Positions 45,501-53,134 of a stretch of DNA of 64,000 nucleotides are shown here, piece after piece. The DNA comes from Sphingopyxis sp. L1A2A (GTDB lineage Bacteria; Pseudomonadota; Alphaproteobacteria; Sphingomonadales; Sphingomonadaceae). The stretch is taken from positions 1 through 64,000 of the forward strand of contig NZ_SCOT01000013.1 in NCBI RefSeq assembly GCF_005502465.1, given 5' to 3'. The notes beneath the pieces are model-generated. The model saw only the letters and a program-made list of their open reading frames with translations. It had not been told where the DNA came from and ran no database searches. A program made the position numbers and the translations under genes. Positions within the stretch are counted from its first letter, which is position 1. Each line of letters opens with the position of its first letter.

Positions 45501-45602
45501 AACAACGACCCCAGCTCGCCCCGTTATCTGGAGATTTCAGGCATTGGGGTTGGCGGCAACGCGCCGCGCACAGTAAAGGTATCGGCCGGGTTCTCTTTCT
45601 GA
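42567..45602 (+). CDS. Large TonB-dependent receptor with carboxypeptidase-like N-terminal domain
   Basis: A 1011-residue outer-membrane receptor of the type that imports oligosaccharides. The N-terminal signal peptide region (about residues 1-44, ending AVATPAYAQ) is followed by a carboxypeptidase-regulatory-like beta domain (VSNASLRGTVKADGG to VGTYRLEITTPGG). The TonB box and plug are at about 130-240 (GDAIIVTGTRIRSMEGGEVG; QGGAQDSRSVNIFIDGVGQK). The barrel ends SPRYLEISGIGVGGNAPRTV and SAGFSF. GTG 42567 follows GGGAGGA (42556-42562). It is separated from the next gene by a hairpin terminator. The ligand is inferred to be a glycan. Confidence 0.9.
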   Translation: MKFQREISINSARRSRAKAVAAALAWSSAGAALAVAVATPAYAQVSNASLRGTVKADGGVSQVTAINVNTGLTRSVAVGESGSYNIASLPVGTYRLEITTPGGVRNTDEFTLSVGQNAVLDFDFSQPDIAEGAGDAIIVTGTRIRSMEGGEVGSNITQRQIEVLPQNNRNFLAFADLAPGVQFVTGGNGQSRLQGGAQDSRSVNIFIDGVGQKDYVLKNGITGQDSTQGNPFPQLAVGEYRVISSNYKAEFDQVSSVAITAVTKSGTNEFHGEAFIDYTDQSFRDRRPNELTGTKIKTKDFQFGGALGGPIIKDMLHFFVTYEGKRQQNPVDVTPGLSLPVTYFPSEYQSVFGPTNATFNEDLYFGKLSFQPSNSDLIELSGKYRKETGEFLGSGINARSTISSQDVEEIRGTARWEHTAENWINDFKVTYEDVKWAPTPFEFGNGFLFAYAGPSPTNPQPGVVVRGDILRIGGGSNYQEKGQKGWGVQNDFTWTGLEGHTIKVGAKAKWVELNSLQLNAFNPVYTYNPAFNPGGGTFNDDVPYRVQFGASTGNGSPIINSKNFQFGIYVQDDWEVTDRLTLNLGVRWDYERTPAFLNFVHPADAVNAVSPTNYPNLVNADYDIGDFISTGSERKAFKGAWQPRIGFSYELDDEGRYVLFGGIGRSYDRNQFDFLQQEISVGSYTTRTFNFITGDPNNTCVAGPTCVAFNPIFLTEAGRQQLLAGAGPGGGRELRFIDNDLKVPYSDQASIGFRARVTPLFEAEVGYSHVESKDGFAYLLGNRRPDGTFFPPAPAAPNSPFGFAPPGFGSIIIGTNGIETSADTAYLKLVKNYALASPWSFSATYTYTEAEENRQFGETFSLDFPSIDDYPVTRSSGVRKHRLVATGSVDLPIGVTLSGKFQIASPPYLKRFIDIGGATPSRNVISNEADGNGDRWGFRQMDIAITKYIPVRFITDESRLRLRVDILNLFNDRNYVDYNNDPSSPRYLEISGIGVGGNAPRTVKVSAGFSF

Positions 45603-45613
45603 CCGGCTGAACT

Positions 45614-45661
45614 AGGCGTCCGGCCCGCACCCCCCTCCCGTGGGTCGGACGCCTGATTTTT
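45614..45661 (+). terminator. Rho-independent terminator after the TonB receptor
   Basis: AGGCGTCCG (45614-45622) pairs with CGGACGCCT (45646-45654), extended by further G-C and G-T pairs. GATTTTT follows. It is a strong terminator shape but sits only 10 bases upstream of the next same-strand start, so it may act as an attenuator that reduces expression of the glucanase relative to the receptor. Confidence 0.8.
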
Positions 45662-45671
45662 GGAGTATCGA

Positions 45672-47165
45672 ATGTCGTTCCGGATCGGGGCGCTGGCCCT
45701 GCCGTTGGTGGCGCTGACCGCCGCTTGCACCGCCACCCCTGTGCCCACCACGGTTGCGGCGTCGCCGCCCGCGCTGGCGCCGATCAGCGAAGCGGCGTTT
45801 TCGGAAGAATTGACCGAGCGGACCTTCCGCTATTTCTGGGACACCACCGACACCCGGCGCTGCCTGGCGCCCGATCGTTGGCCCAGCAATCCCTTTTCGT
45901 CGATCGCGGCCACGGGCTTTGCGCTGACTGCTTATGGCATCGGCGCGGAGCGCGGCTATGTGACGCGCGCCGAGGCGGCGCTGCGCACCCGCGACTGTTT
46001 GCGCTTTTACTGGACCGCGCCGCAAGGGCCGGATGCTGCTGGGAACACCGGCTACAAGGGCTTTTTCTATCATTTCCTGCAGAATGACGACGGTACGCGG
46101 TACAAGACCAACGAGCTGTCGACCGTCGATACCAGCCTGTTTCTGGGCGGCGCGCTGTTTGCGCAAAGCTATTACGACCGCAATGACCCGGTCGAGGCCG
46201 AGATTCGCGATCTGGCCGAGAAAATCTACACCCGCGTCGACTGGACCTTTGTCCAGCGGAACCGCACCGGAACCGAGGCGCGCAACCTGGCGGGTTCGCA
46301 CGGGATCACAATGGGGTGGAAGCCCGAGAAGGGGTTCGAGACGCACGACTGGGTCGGGTATAACGAGGGCATGCTGGTCTATGTGCTGGCGCTCGGATCG
46401 CCGACGCATCCCGTCGGCAAGGACGCGTGGGACAAAGGCTGGGCCGCCCGCCTCGAAAAGGACTGGGGCACCTATTACGGGCAGCAGCATCTGCAGTTCG
46501 AGCCGTTGTTCGGGCACCAATACAGCCATGTGTGGATCGACTTCCGCGGTATTCGCGATGCCTTCATGCGCGGCAAGGGTATCGATTATTTCGAGAACAG
46601 CCGCCGCGCGACGCTGGCGCAGCGCGCCTACGGCGCCGACAATCCGAACAAATGGGCTGGCTATAGTGCCGACATCTGGGGCTGGACCGCGTCGGACGGG
46701 CCGGGATATGCGCAGGGCAAATATAGCGTGAACGGCGCCGCGCGCGACTTCAACGGCTATATGGCGCGGGGCGCCAGCGCGATCCGCGTCGTCGATGACG
46801 GGACGATTGTTCCGACCGCGGCGGGCGGCTCGATCCCCTTCGCGCCCGAGGTGACGATTCCGGCGCTGATGGCGATGCGGAGCCAATATGGGGCCAAACT
46901 CTATACACGTTACGGTTTCAAGGATGCGTTCAACCCCAGCTTTACCTTTACCGATGCAGCGTCGCGCAGCGGCACGGTCGATCCGGTTCATGGCTGGGTC
47001 GCGGGCGATCATCTGGGCATCGACCAGGGACCGATCCTGGCGATGATGGAAAATCACCGCAGCGGTTTCGTGTGGAAGGTTATGCGCAAGAACCCGCACA
47101 TCGTCCGCGGTCTGAAACGCATCGGCTTTACCGGCGGCTGGCTCAAAACGGCAGCCGCCGAATAA
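45672..47165 (+). CDS. GH144/glycoamylase-domain lipoprotein (beta-1,2-glucanase-like)
   Basis: A 497-residue predicted lipoprotein with lipobox LTAAC at about residues 18-22. The mature part matches the Pfam glycoamylase domain family by eye: ELTERTFRYFWDTTDT, SIAATGFALTAYGIGAERGY, FFYHFLQNDDG, LSTVDTSLFLGGALFA, YSHVWIDFRGIRD and WGWTASDGPGYAQGKYSVNG. This (alpha/alpha)6 family includes bacterial endo-beta-1,2-glucanases (GH144); other activities occur. It is periplasmic or surface-exposed and follows the receptor by a terminator and 10 bases. The stop abuts the convergent EEP gene with no gap. The substrate is inferred only. Confidence 0.85.
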   Translation: MSFRIGALALPLVALTAACTATPVPTTVAASPPALAPISEAAFSEELTERTFRYFWDTTDTRRCLAPDRWPSNPFSSIAATGFALTAYGIGAERGYVTRAEAALRTRDCLRFYWTAPQGPDAAGNTGYKGFFYHFLQNDDGTRYKTNELSTVDTSLFLGGALFAQSYYDRNDPVEAEIRDLAEKIYTRVDWTFVQRNRTGTEARNLAGSHGITMGWKPEKGFETHDWVGYNEGMLVYVLALGSPTHPVGKDAWDKGWAARLEKDWGTYYGQQHLQFEPLFGHQYSHVWIDFRGIRDAFMRGKGIDYFENSRRATLAQRAYGADNPNKWAGYSADIWGWTASDGPGYAQGKYSVNGAARDFNGYMARGASAIRVVDDGTIVPTAAGGSIPFAPEVTIPALMAMRSQYGAKLYTRYGFKDAFNPSFTFTDAASRSGTVDPVHGWVAGDHLGIDQGPILAMMENHRSGFVWKVMRKNPHIVRGLKRIGFTGGWLKTAAAE

Positions 47166-48029
47166 TCAGCAACCCTTGCCGACGCACAGGTCGGTCAGCA
47201 CCGGATAATGGTCCGACGGTAGTTTGCCGCCGGTCTGCTGGGTCAGCGTCGCGTGGCGCAGCACCGCGACGTCGTCACTCACGAAAATATGGTCGATCGG
47301 GCTGGGCGCGACCTGGTCGATCTTGAACGCGGTAAAGGTGCCGAGCGGCCCGAAATGCGGCGTGCGGCTGATCGTCAGGGTGTCGCGCAGCGCTCCTGCG
47401 CCGGGTTCGACGATCGCCGCAAAAGCGGGACTGTCGGTCGGGCTGTTGAAATCGCCCATCAGCACCAATGTCTCGCCGGGCCGACGCTGGCCTGCAATCC
47501 AGCGGCGGATTTGTCGAGCGCCCTCCAGCCGTGCGGTGGTGCCGACATGGTCCATATGCGTGTTCACGACGAGCAGGTGGCGCTTCGCGGTCTTGTCCCT
47601 GAGCCGCGCCCAGCTTGCGACGCGCGGGTAAGCGGCATCCCAGCCTTTGCCGGGAACCTCGGGCGTCGGCGACAGCCAAAAGGTGCCCGACGCGATCAGC
47701 GCGAAACGGTCGCGGCGGAACCCGAGCGGCGAAAACTCGCCCTTGTCCCGGCCGTCATCGCGCGCCACGCCGACGAATTGATAGCCGGGCAGGTCGGCCT
47801 CGACCGCCTGTTTCTGGTGCAGCAACACCTCCTGCATCCCGACCAGATCGGGAGCAAAATAAGCGACCAGGCCGGTCAGCGCGGTGCGCCGGTGCGGCCA
47901 GGCATTGTCGCCGTCCGACGCGATGTCGAGCCGGATATTGTATGTCATCGCGCTGTAGCGGTCGGCGCGTTCCTTCGCCGCCGCGGGCAGCGCGAACAGT
48001 GCCACCAGCAGGATCAACAGCAACCTCAT
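47166..48029 (-). CDS. Endonuclease/exonuclease/phosphatase family hydrolase (secreted)
   Basis: A 287-residue EEP-superfamily protein with a signal peptide (MRLLLILLVALFALPAAAK). It has AMTYNIRLDIASDGDNAW, GMQEVLLHQKQ (metal-binding Glu), NTHMDHVGTTAR, VLMGDFNSPTDSP and the C-terminal SPIDHIFVSDD plus SDHYPVLTD. It is a phosphoesterase-type fold; the natural substrate in a glycan operon is unclear. Overlap by ATGA with GH1 shows it is the last gene of the ABC operon. Confidence 0.9.
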   Translation of the reverse strand: MRLLLILLVALFALPAAAKERADRYSAMTYNIRLDIASDGDNAWPHRRTALTGLVAYFAPDLVGMQEVLLHQKQAVEADLPGYQFVGVARDDGRDKGEFSPLGFRRDRFALIASGTFWLSPTPEVPGKGWDAAYPRVASWARLRDKTAKRHLLVVNTHMDHVGTTARLEGARQIRRWIAGQRRPGETLVLMGDFNSPTDSPAFAAIVEPGAGALRDTLTISRTPHFGPLGTFTAFKIDQVAPSPIDHIFVSDDVAVLRHATLTQQTGGKLPSDHYPVLTDLCVGKGC

Positions 48030-49372
48030 CCCAGGTTGCCGCCGTTCGCCGCGATCACGCTGCTATAGAATCGCGCGCTGCGCTTGGGCGTGCGAACCTG
48101 CGTTTGATAATCGACATGGACGATGCCGAAACGCTTAGAAAAGCCCAACGACCATTCGAGATTGTCGAGCAGCGACCACGCCATATAGCCGCGCACATCG
48201 ACGCCCTGTTTGATCGCATCGCCGATCGCCGCGATGTGGGTGCGCAGGTAATCGCAGCGCAGCGGGTCGTCGATTCCATCGGGACCGGCGGTCGGCGGAT
48301 CGTAAAAAGCGGCGCCGTTCTCGGTGATATAGACGGGGATGTTGCCATAGGTGTCGCGGAACCAGACAAGCATGTCGGTCAGCGCGGGGGGATAAACCTC
48401 CCACTCGGTCGTGGTGTGGGTCGCGACTTGTTTGACCGGCGAGGCGCCGACCGGCCACTGGTTGGGATCGGCCTTCACCACGTTGCGGGTATAATAGTTG
48501 ATCCCGATGAAATCGACCGGCTGGCAGATGTCTTTCAGATCCTCGGCAGACCAGTCCTGCCAGGCTTCGCCAAACACCTCGGCGAGTTCTTCCGGGTATG
48601 CCCCCTTCAGCGCCGGGTCGAGATATTGGCGGTTCATATAGGCGTGCGCGCGCGCGGTCGCGGCGATGTCCTCGGCGCTGTCGCTCGCCGGATATTTGGG
48701 CTCGATATTGACAACCAGCCCGATTTCGTGCGCGCCGTCGCTGCGATAGGCCTGCACCGCGCGACCGTGCGCGCGCATCAGATTGTGGCTGGCGATCGGC
48801 GTCTCGAACAGATTGCGATGGCCGGGGGCGAGCGCGCCGTGGAGATAGCCGCCGTCGGTGATCACCCATGGTTCGTTCAGCGTCACCCATTTCTTCACGC
48901 GGCCGTCGAGGCGGCGGTACATCACCGAGCCGTACTCGGCGAACCAGTCGGCGCTGTCGCGGTTGAGCCAGCCGCCCTTGTCGTCGAGCGCGGCGGGCAA
49001 ATCCCAATGGTGGAGGGTCAGCAGCGGTTCGATGTCATTCTTCAGCAATTCATCGACGAGCCGCTCATAAAAATCGAGCCCGGGTTCGTTCACCCGCCCG
49101 ATCCCTTCGGGCAGCACACGCCCCCAGTTGACGCTGAAACGATAGGCCTTGAGCCCCAGTTCTTTCATCAGCGCGACGTCGGCGGGCATACGGTTATAAT
49201 GATCGCAGGCGATATCGCCGGTGTCGCCCTTGACCGCCATCAGGCGCGGATCGTGACTGAACCGCTGCCAGATGCTGGCGCCCGCACCGTCGGCGAGCGG
49301 CGATCCCTCGATCTGATAGGCGGCGGTTGCCGCGCCCCACAGGAAATTGGCGGGGAAAACAGTTTGGGTCAT
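48026..49372 (-). CDS. Glycoside hydrolase family 1 beta-glucosidase
   Basis: A 448-residue GH1 enzyme. FPANFLWGAATAAYQIEGSP is the family opening, the acid/base is Glu167 in WVTLNEPW and the nucleophile is Glu351 in VYITENGAAF. YRFSVNWGRVLPEG and the end WSLLDNLEWSLGFSKRFGIV are standard. There is no signal peptide, so it hydrolyses imported oligosaccharides in the cytoplasm. It overlaps both neighbours by ATGA, so transport, hydrolysis and EEP are made from one mRNA. Confidence 0.96.
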   Translation of the reverse strand: MTQTVFPANFLWGAATAAYQIEGSPLADGAGASIWQRFSHDPRLMAVKGDTGDIACDHYNRMPADVALMKELGLKAYRFSVNWGRVLPEGIGRVNEPGLDFYERLVDELLKNDIEPLLTLHHWDLPAALDDKGGWLNRDSADWFAEYGSVMYRRLDGRVKKWVTLNEPWVITDGGYLHGALAPGHRNLFETPIASHNLMRAHGRAVQAYRSDGAHEIGLVVNIEPKYPASDSAEDIAATARAHAYMNRQYLDPALKGAYPEELAEVFGEAWQDWSAEDLKDICQPVDFIGINYYTRNVVKADPNQWPVGASPVKQVATHTTTEWEVYPPALTDMLVWFRDTYGNIPVYITENGAAFYDPPTAGPDGIDDPLRCDYLRTHIAAIGDAIKQGVDVRGYMAWSLLDNLEWSLGFSKRFGIVHVDYQTQVRTPKRSARFYSSVIAANGGNLG

Positions 49373-50148
49373 TTCTTGTCCTTGGTGGGCATTGGGGTGG
49401 GGAGGCGGTGTTCGAGCAGCCAGGCGTAGAGCGCCGGGTCGTCATAGGCGGGGTCCCAGCTGTTGTGGCCCAGATCGGGATAGATGGTCAGACGGACCTT
49501 GCGGCCGCCGCAGCCGCGGATCGCGCGCGCCATGGTAAAGCTGCCTTCGGGAATGACGACATCGTCGCGGTCGCCGTGAAAGGCCCAGACGGGCAGGTCC
49601 ATCAACCGGCACGCGCCGCCGGGATCGCCGCGCCCGGCAACCGGCGCGACCGCGGCAAAGCGCCGCGGCTGGGCAATCGCCCAGCGCCAGCTCGCATGGC
49701 CGCCGCGGCTAAGCCCGGTCAGATAGACGCGCGCCGGATCGACGCGATAGGTTTTGGCGATATGGTCGACCAGCCTGTCGAGCCTGTCGATCTCCCAATC
49801 CTGATCGGCGCCGAGCAGCGGCGAGACGGTGAGGAACGGAAAGGCGGGATCGCGGTCGGCAACCTTGGGCGGCCCGTGGACCTTGACCTTGGCGACATCG
49901 TCGCCGCGTTCGCCTGAGCCGTGCAGGAAAATGAGCAGCGGCCAGGCCTTGTCCTTGTCGGCCAGATAACCCTTCGGCAGGAACAGCTGAAAGGGATAGC
50001 TGCCGGGCTCGATCGCCGACTGGGGCGTTTGCCCCTCGACCATGGGGGGCATTTTCGTCCTTGCAGTTGCGGGGGCGGCGGCAAGGGCAAGGCCCAGCAG
50101 CGCCGCGGTCCAGTATGTCATTCGCTTGTCCTTGGTTGAAAAGATCAT
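49369..50148 (-). CDS. Alpha/beta hydrolase (esterase/phospholipase-like), exported
   Basis: A 259-residue serine hydrolase of the PHB-depolymerase-like or dienelactone type. The oxyanion region is PLLIFLHGSGERGDD and the nucleophile motif is GLSRGG. The catalytic Asp is likely in FHGDRDDVVIPEG and the His in DLGHNSWDP. ATG 50148 overlaps the permease stop; ATG 50121, preceded by AAGGACAAG, gives a better signal peptide (MTYWTAALLGLALAAAPATA). It may remove acyl groups from a glycan. This is an inference from context. Confidence 0.87.
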   Translation of the reverse strand: MIFSTKDKRMTYWTAALLGLALAAAPATARTKMPPMVEGQTPQSAIEPGSYPFQLFLPKGYLADKDKAWPLLIFLHGSGERGDDVAKVKVHGPPKVADRDPAFPFLTVSPLLGADQDWEIDRLDRLVDHIAKTYRVDPARVYLTGLSRGGHASWRWAIAQPRRFAAVAPVAGRGDPGGACRLMDLPVWAFHGDRDDVVIPEGSFTMARAIRGCGGRKVRLTIYPDLGHNSWDPAYDDPALYAWLLEHRLPTPMPTKDKK

Positions 50149-50960
50149 CCCTTGACGCTCCCCGTCAAAAGACCGCTCAGATAGAAGCGCTGGAGCGCGA
50201 GGAAGAGGATCAGCACCGGCAGCGTCGTCACGACCGCGCCCGCCATCATCAGCTCATTATCCTGGACATGTTCGCGGCTCATCGCGGCGAGAGCGACCGG
50301 CAGGGTGTAGAGATTCTGGTCGGCGAGGACGATCAGCGGCCACATGAAATCGTTCCAGCTGCCGAGGAACACGAACAGCGCCAGCGTGACGATGATCGGG
50401 GTCAGGATCGGCAGCACGATGCGGCGCAAAATCTGGCCCTCGCTGGCGCCGTCGATGCGCGCCGCCTCGAGCATTTCGTCGGGGATCGACAGGCAATATT
50501 GGCGGACGAGGAAAATGCCGAAGATGCCCGCGAGCCATGGCACGAGCGCACCGGCATAGCTGTTGACCAGCCCCATCGCCTTGAGTTCGAGGAACAGCGG
50601 CAGCATCCCGATCTGTCCCGGCACGACGAGCGCCGCGACGAGCAGGCGAAAGGTCGCGTCGCGGCCCCTGAAGCGCAATTTGGCAAAGGCGTAGCCCGCG
50701 GGGATGGTAAAGATCAGCGCGAGGATCGTCGCGAGCGTCGACACGAGCAGGCTGTTGGCGAGGAAGCGTCCGATGCCAAAGCTGCCGAACAAGGTGTGAT
50801 AATTTGCCATGGTCGGATCGGCGGGCAGCAGCGGCGGCGGAAATTGCGCCGCCTCGCCCGGCGCCATGAAGCTGACCGACACCATCCACAACAGCGGCGC
50901 GGTGGTGAGCAGCGCAACGAATGCTGCAAGCAGGGTGACCGACCAGCGCCGCAGGCTCAT
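50145..50960 (-). CDS. Sugar ABC transporter permease (MalG-like)
   Basis: A 271-residue inner-membrane permease of the carbohydrate uptake CUT1 type with about six helices. The EAA loop EAARIDGASEGQILRRIVLP interacts with the ATPase. LGSWNDFMWPLIVLADQNLY and the end QRFYLSGLLTGSVKG are characteristic of MalG/UgpE. ATG 50960 overlaps the partner permease. An upstream in-frame extension is not supported. It works with the MalF-like, solute-binding and ATPase proteins of this locus. Confidence 0.95.
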   Translation of the reverse strand: MSLRRWSVTLLAAFVALLTTAPLLWMVSVSFMAPGEAAQFPPPLLPADPTMANYHTLFGSFGIGRFLANSLLVSTLATILALIFTIPAGYAFAKLRFRGRDATFRLLVAALVVPGQIGMLPLFLELKAMGLVNSYAGALVPWLAGIFGIFLVRQYCLSIPDEMLEAARIDGASEGQILRRIVLPILTPIIVTLALFVFLGSWNDFMWPLIVLADQNLYTLPVALAAMSREHVQDNELMMAGAVVTTLPVLILFLALQRFYLSGLLTGSVKG

Positions 50961-51853
50961 ATCGCGCCGCTCCGCTTGGCAAGCTGCAGCTGCACGAGTG
51001 TCAGCGCCAGGATGCACAGGAAGAGGAGGAAGGCGACCGCCGCGCCCGACCCCAGGTTCCACCATTTGAAGCCCTCTTCATACATGAAGTAGAGGACGGT
51101 GACGGTGGATTGGGCGGGGCCGCCCTGCGTCATCACATAGGGTTCGGCGAACAGCTGGAACATGCCCGCAACGGTCAGCACCGACACCAGCAGCACGGTC
51201 GGCGCGATCGCGGGCAGGGTGACGTGGCGCAGCCGCGTCCACCAACCCGCGCCGTCGATCCGCGCCGCCTCGTCGAGTTCGCGCGGGACGGTCTGCAGCG
51301 CCGCGAGAAAGATGATCATATTATAGCCAAAGGTCTTCCACCCGACAAAGATCAGGATCGCGGGCAGCGAGGCGTTGGGGCTGCCCAGCCAGTCGATCGG
51401 CGCGATCCCGACCAGCGACAGCAGATAATTGACCAAGCCATAGCGGGTGTGGAGCAGGTAGCGCCACACGACGGCGGTCGCGACCAGCGTCGTCACATAG
51501 GGCGCGAACAGCGCGACGCGCCACGCCGGGCGCCACGCCAGCCAGCGCGAATTGACCAGCATCGCCGCGAACAGCGACAGCGCGACGATGAACGGCACCC
51601 CCAGCGCCACGAACAGCAAGGTGTTCGTCATCGCTTTCCAGAACAGTGGGTTTTCGATCAGCCGCGCATAGTTCTGAAACCCGACGAAGCGCAGATTATC
51701 GAGGTTGGCGAGCGCGTAGATGTCGAAATCGGTGAAGCTGAGGAACAGCGACGCGATCGCCGGGAAGACGAAAAACAATGTGATCGCAGCGAGCGCCGGC
51801 GACGACATCGCCCAGCCGGCACGAGCCTCGCTGACGCGGCGCGCGGCGCTCAT
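50957..51853 (-). CDS. Sugar ABC transporter permease (MalF-like)
   Basis: A 298-residue CUT1-type permease with about six helices. It begins ALAAITLFFVFPAIASLFLS and has ENPLFWKAMTNTLLFVALGV, followed by the EAA loop ELDEAARIDGAGWWTRLRHV and LPAIAP. The end, YFMYEEGFKWWNLGSGAAV, is typical of MalF/UgpA. It overlaps the MalG-like gene and the solute-binding gene by 4 bases each, as expected of one operon. Confidence 0.95.
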   Translation of the reverse strand: MSAARRVSEARAGWAMSSPALAAITLFFVFPAIASLFLSFTDFDIYALANLDNLRFVGFQNYARLIENPLFWKAMTNTLLFVALGVPFIVALSLFAAMLVNSRWLAWRPAWRVALFAPYVTTLVATAVVWRYLLHTRYGLVNYLLSLVGIAPIDWLGSPNASLPAILIFVGWKTFGYNMIIFLAALQTVPRELDEAARIDGAGWWTRLRHVTLPAIAPTVLLVSVLTVAGMFQLFAEPYVMTQGGPAQSTVTVLYFMYEEGFKWWNLGSGAAVAFLLFLCILALTLVQLQLAKRSGAI

Positions 51854-53118
51854 AGTGCTAAGCCCTTGTCCAGCATCCAGCGCCGCTTTTCGAGCAGACG
51901 GTCGGCGCGGCGGTCGATCTCGGCTGCGGCTTCATCGACGCTGTACTGGCCGCGCACCATGCGTTCGGCGACGACCTGCATTTCGGTGACGATGCGTTCC
52001 CATTCGGGCACCTTGGGCAGCGCGGTGGCGCGCTCGAGCTGGGTGGCGAAGGGGGCGACCACCGGGTCGCTGCTCAGCCCGGCGCCCCGCCACACCGCGC
52101 GCCGCGCCGGAAGATCGCCGGTCAGCTGGTGAAATTTAAACTGTGCCGATGGCGCGAGCAGGCGTGTCACGACGTCCCACGCCGCATCGGGATCTTCGGT
52201 GCCTGTGAACACGACCAGGCTCGATCCGCCGGGCGCTGCCGATCCGATCCCCGCGGGGCCGGGATTGGGAGCGGTGCCCCATTGCGCTTGCATCGCGGCG
52301 GGCAGGCGCGTCTTCATGTCGCCGATCGTCCACGGCCCGGACAGAAAAATGCTGAAAAATCCGCGCGCGAACTCGTTCCAGATGTTCGAAATCTGCGTCG
52401 CCGAAGCGACCGGCGCCAGTCTCTCGTCGAACAGCGATTTATAAAAGGCGAGCGCCGCCTTGAATTCGGGATCGGAAAAGGCGCCGCGCCCACCCTCGTC
52501 GCGCAGCAGCCGTGCCCCCGCCGAAAGCGCGATGGTCAGCAGCTGCTCGAATTCGTTGACCGGCAGCAGCACGGCATAATTGCCGTCGCCCGCCAGCGCC
52601 TTGACCTTGTGCAGCGCTGCTTTCCATCCCGCCCAGTCGAGCGGCGGCGCAGCGTAACCGGCGCGCGCGAACAAGTCCTTGCGGTAAAATTGCAGCCGGG
52701 TGTCGACATACCAGGGGACCGCCCAAATCCGGCCCGCGATGCGGTTGGTATCGACGACGGCGGCGAACTGGTCGTCGAGCAGGCCGCGCGCCGACGCGGG
52801 GACGGGGGCGATGGCGCCGATCGCGGCCATTTCGGCGATCCAGCTATTCCCGACCTGGCCGATCGCGGGCAGCGAATTGCCGGCGAACCCGGTGAGCAAT
52901 TTTTCGTGCGCCGCGGTCCACGGTAACGGCTGTACCTTCACCTTGGGCGCGTCGCCAGGACGCCCCAGGCTGGCCAGCAACGCGGGCAGGCTCGCCGCCT
53001 CATTGCCCATTGCCCAGATCGTCAACCCGTCGTCGCTGCGCGCGCCGCAGCCGCCGAGCATCGGCAGCAGAGGCAGCGCCGCGAGCGCACCCGTCATCTG
53101 GCGCCGCGTCACCTGCAT
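51850..53118 (-). CDS. Sugar ABC transporter substrate-binding lipoprotein
   Basis: A 422-residue periplasmic solute-binding protein of the CUT1/UgpB type. The N-terminus MQVTRRQMTGALAALPLLPM then LGGC is a lipoprotein signal with a twin Arg, so Tat export is possible. It has GLTIWAMGNEAASLPALLAS and then VKVQPLPWTAAHEKLLTGFA, and the Trp-rich IAGRIWAVPWYVDTRLQFYR typical of oligosaccharide binders. ATG 53118 lies 16 bases after the lacI stop. Frame continues upstream into lacI but is not supported. Confidence 0.93.
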   Translation of the reverse strand: MQVTRRQMTGALAALPLLPMLGGCGARSDDGLTIWAMGNEAASLPALLASLGRPGDAPKVKVQPLPWTAAHEKLLTGFAGNSLPAIGQVGNSWIAEMAAIGAIAPVPASARGLLDDQFAAVVDTNRIAGRIWAVPWYVDTRLQFYRKDLFARAGYAAPPLDWAGWKAALHKVKALAGDGNYAVLLPVNEFEQLLTIALSAGARLLRDEGGRGAFSDPEFKAALAFYKSLFDERLAPVASATQISNIWNEFARGFFSIFLSGPWTIGDMKTRLPAAMQAQWGTAPNPGPAGIGSAAPGGSSLVVFTGTEDPDAAWDVVTRLLAPSAQFKFHQLTGDLPARRAVWRGAGLSSDPVVAPFATQLERATALPKVPEWERIVTEMQVVAERMVRGQYSVDEAAAEIDRRADRLLEKRRWMLDKGLAL

Positions 53119-53134
53119 CGGGCGCCGCCATCGG

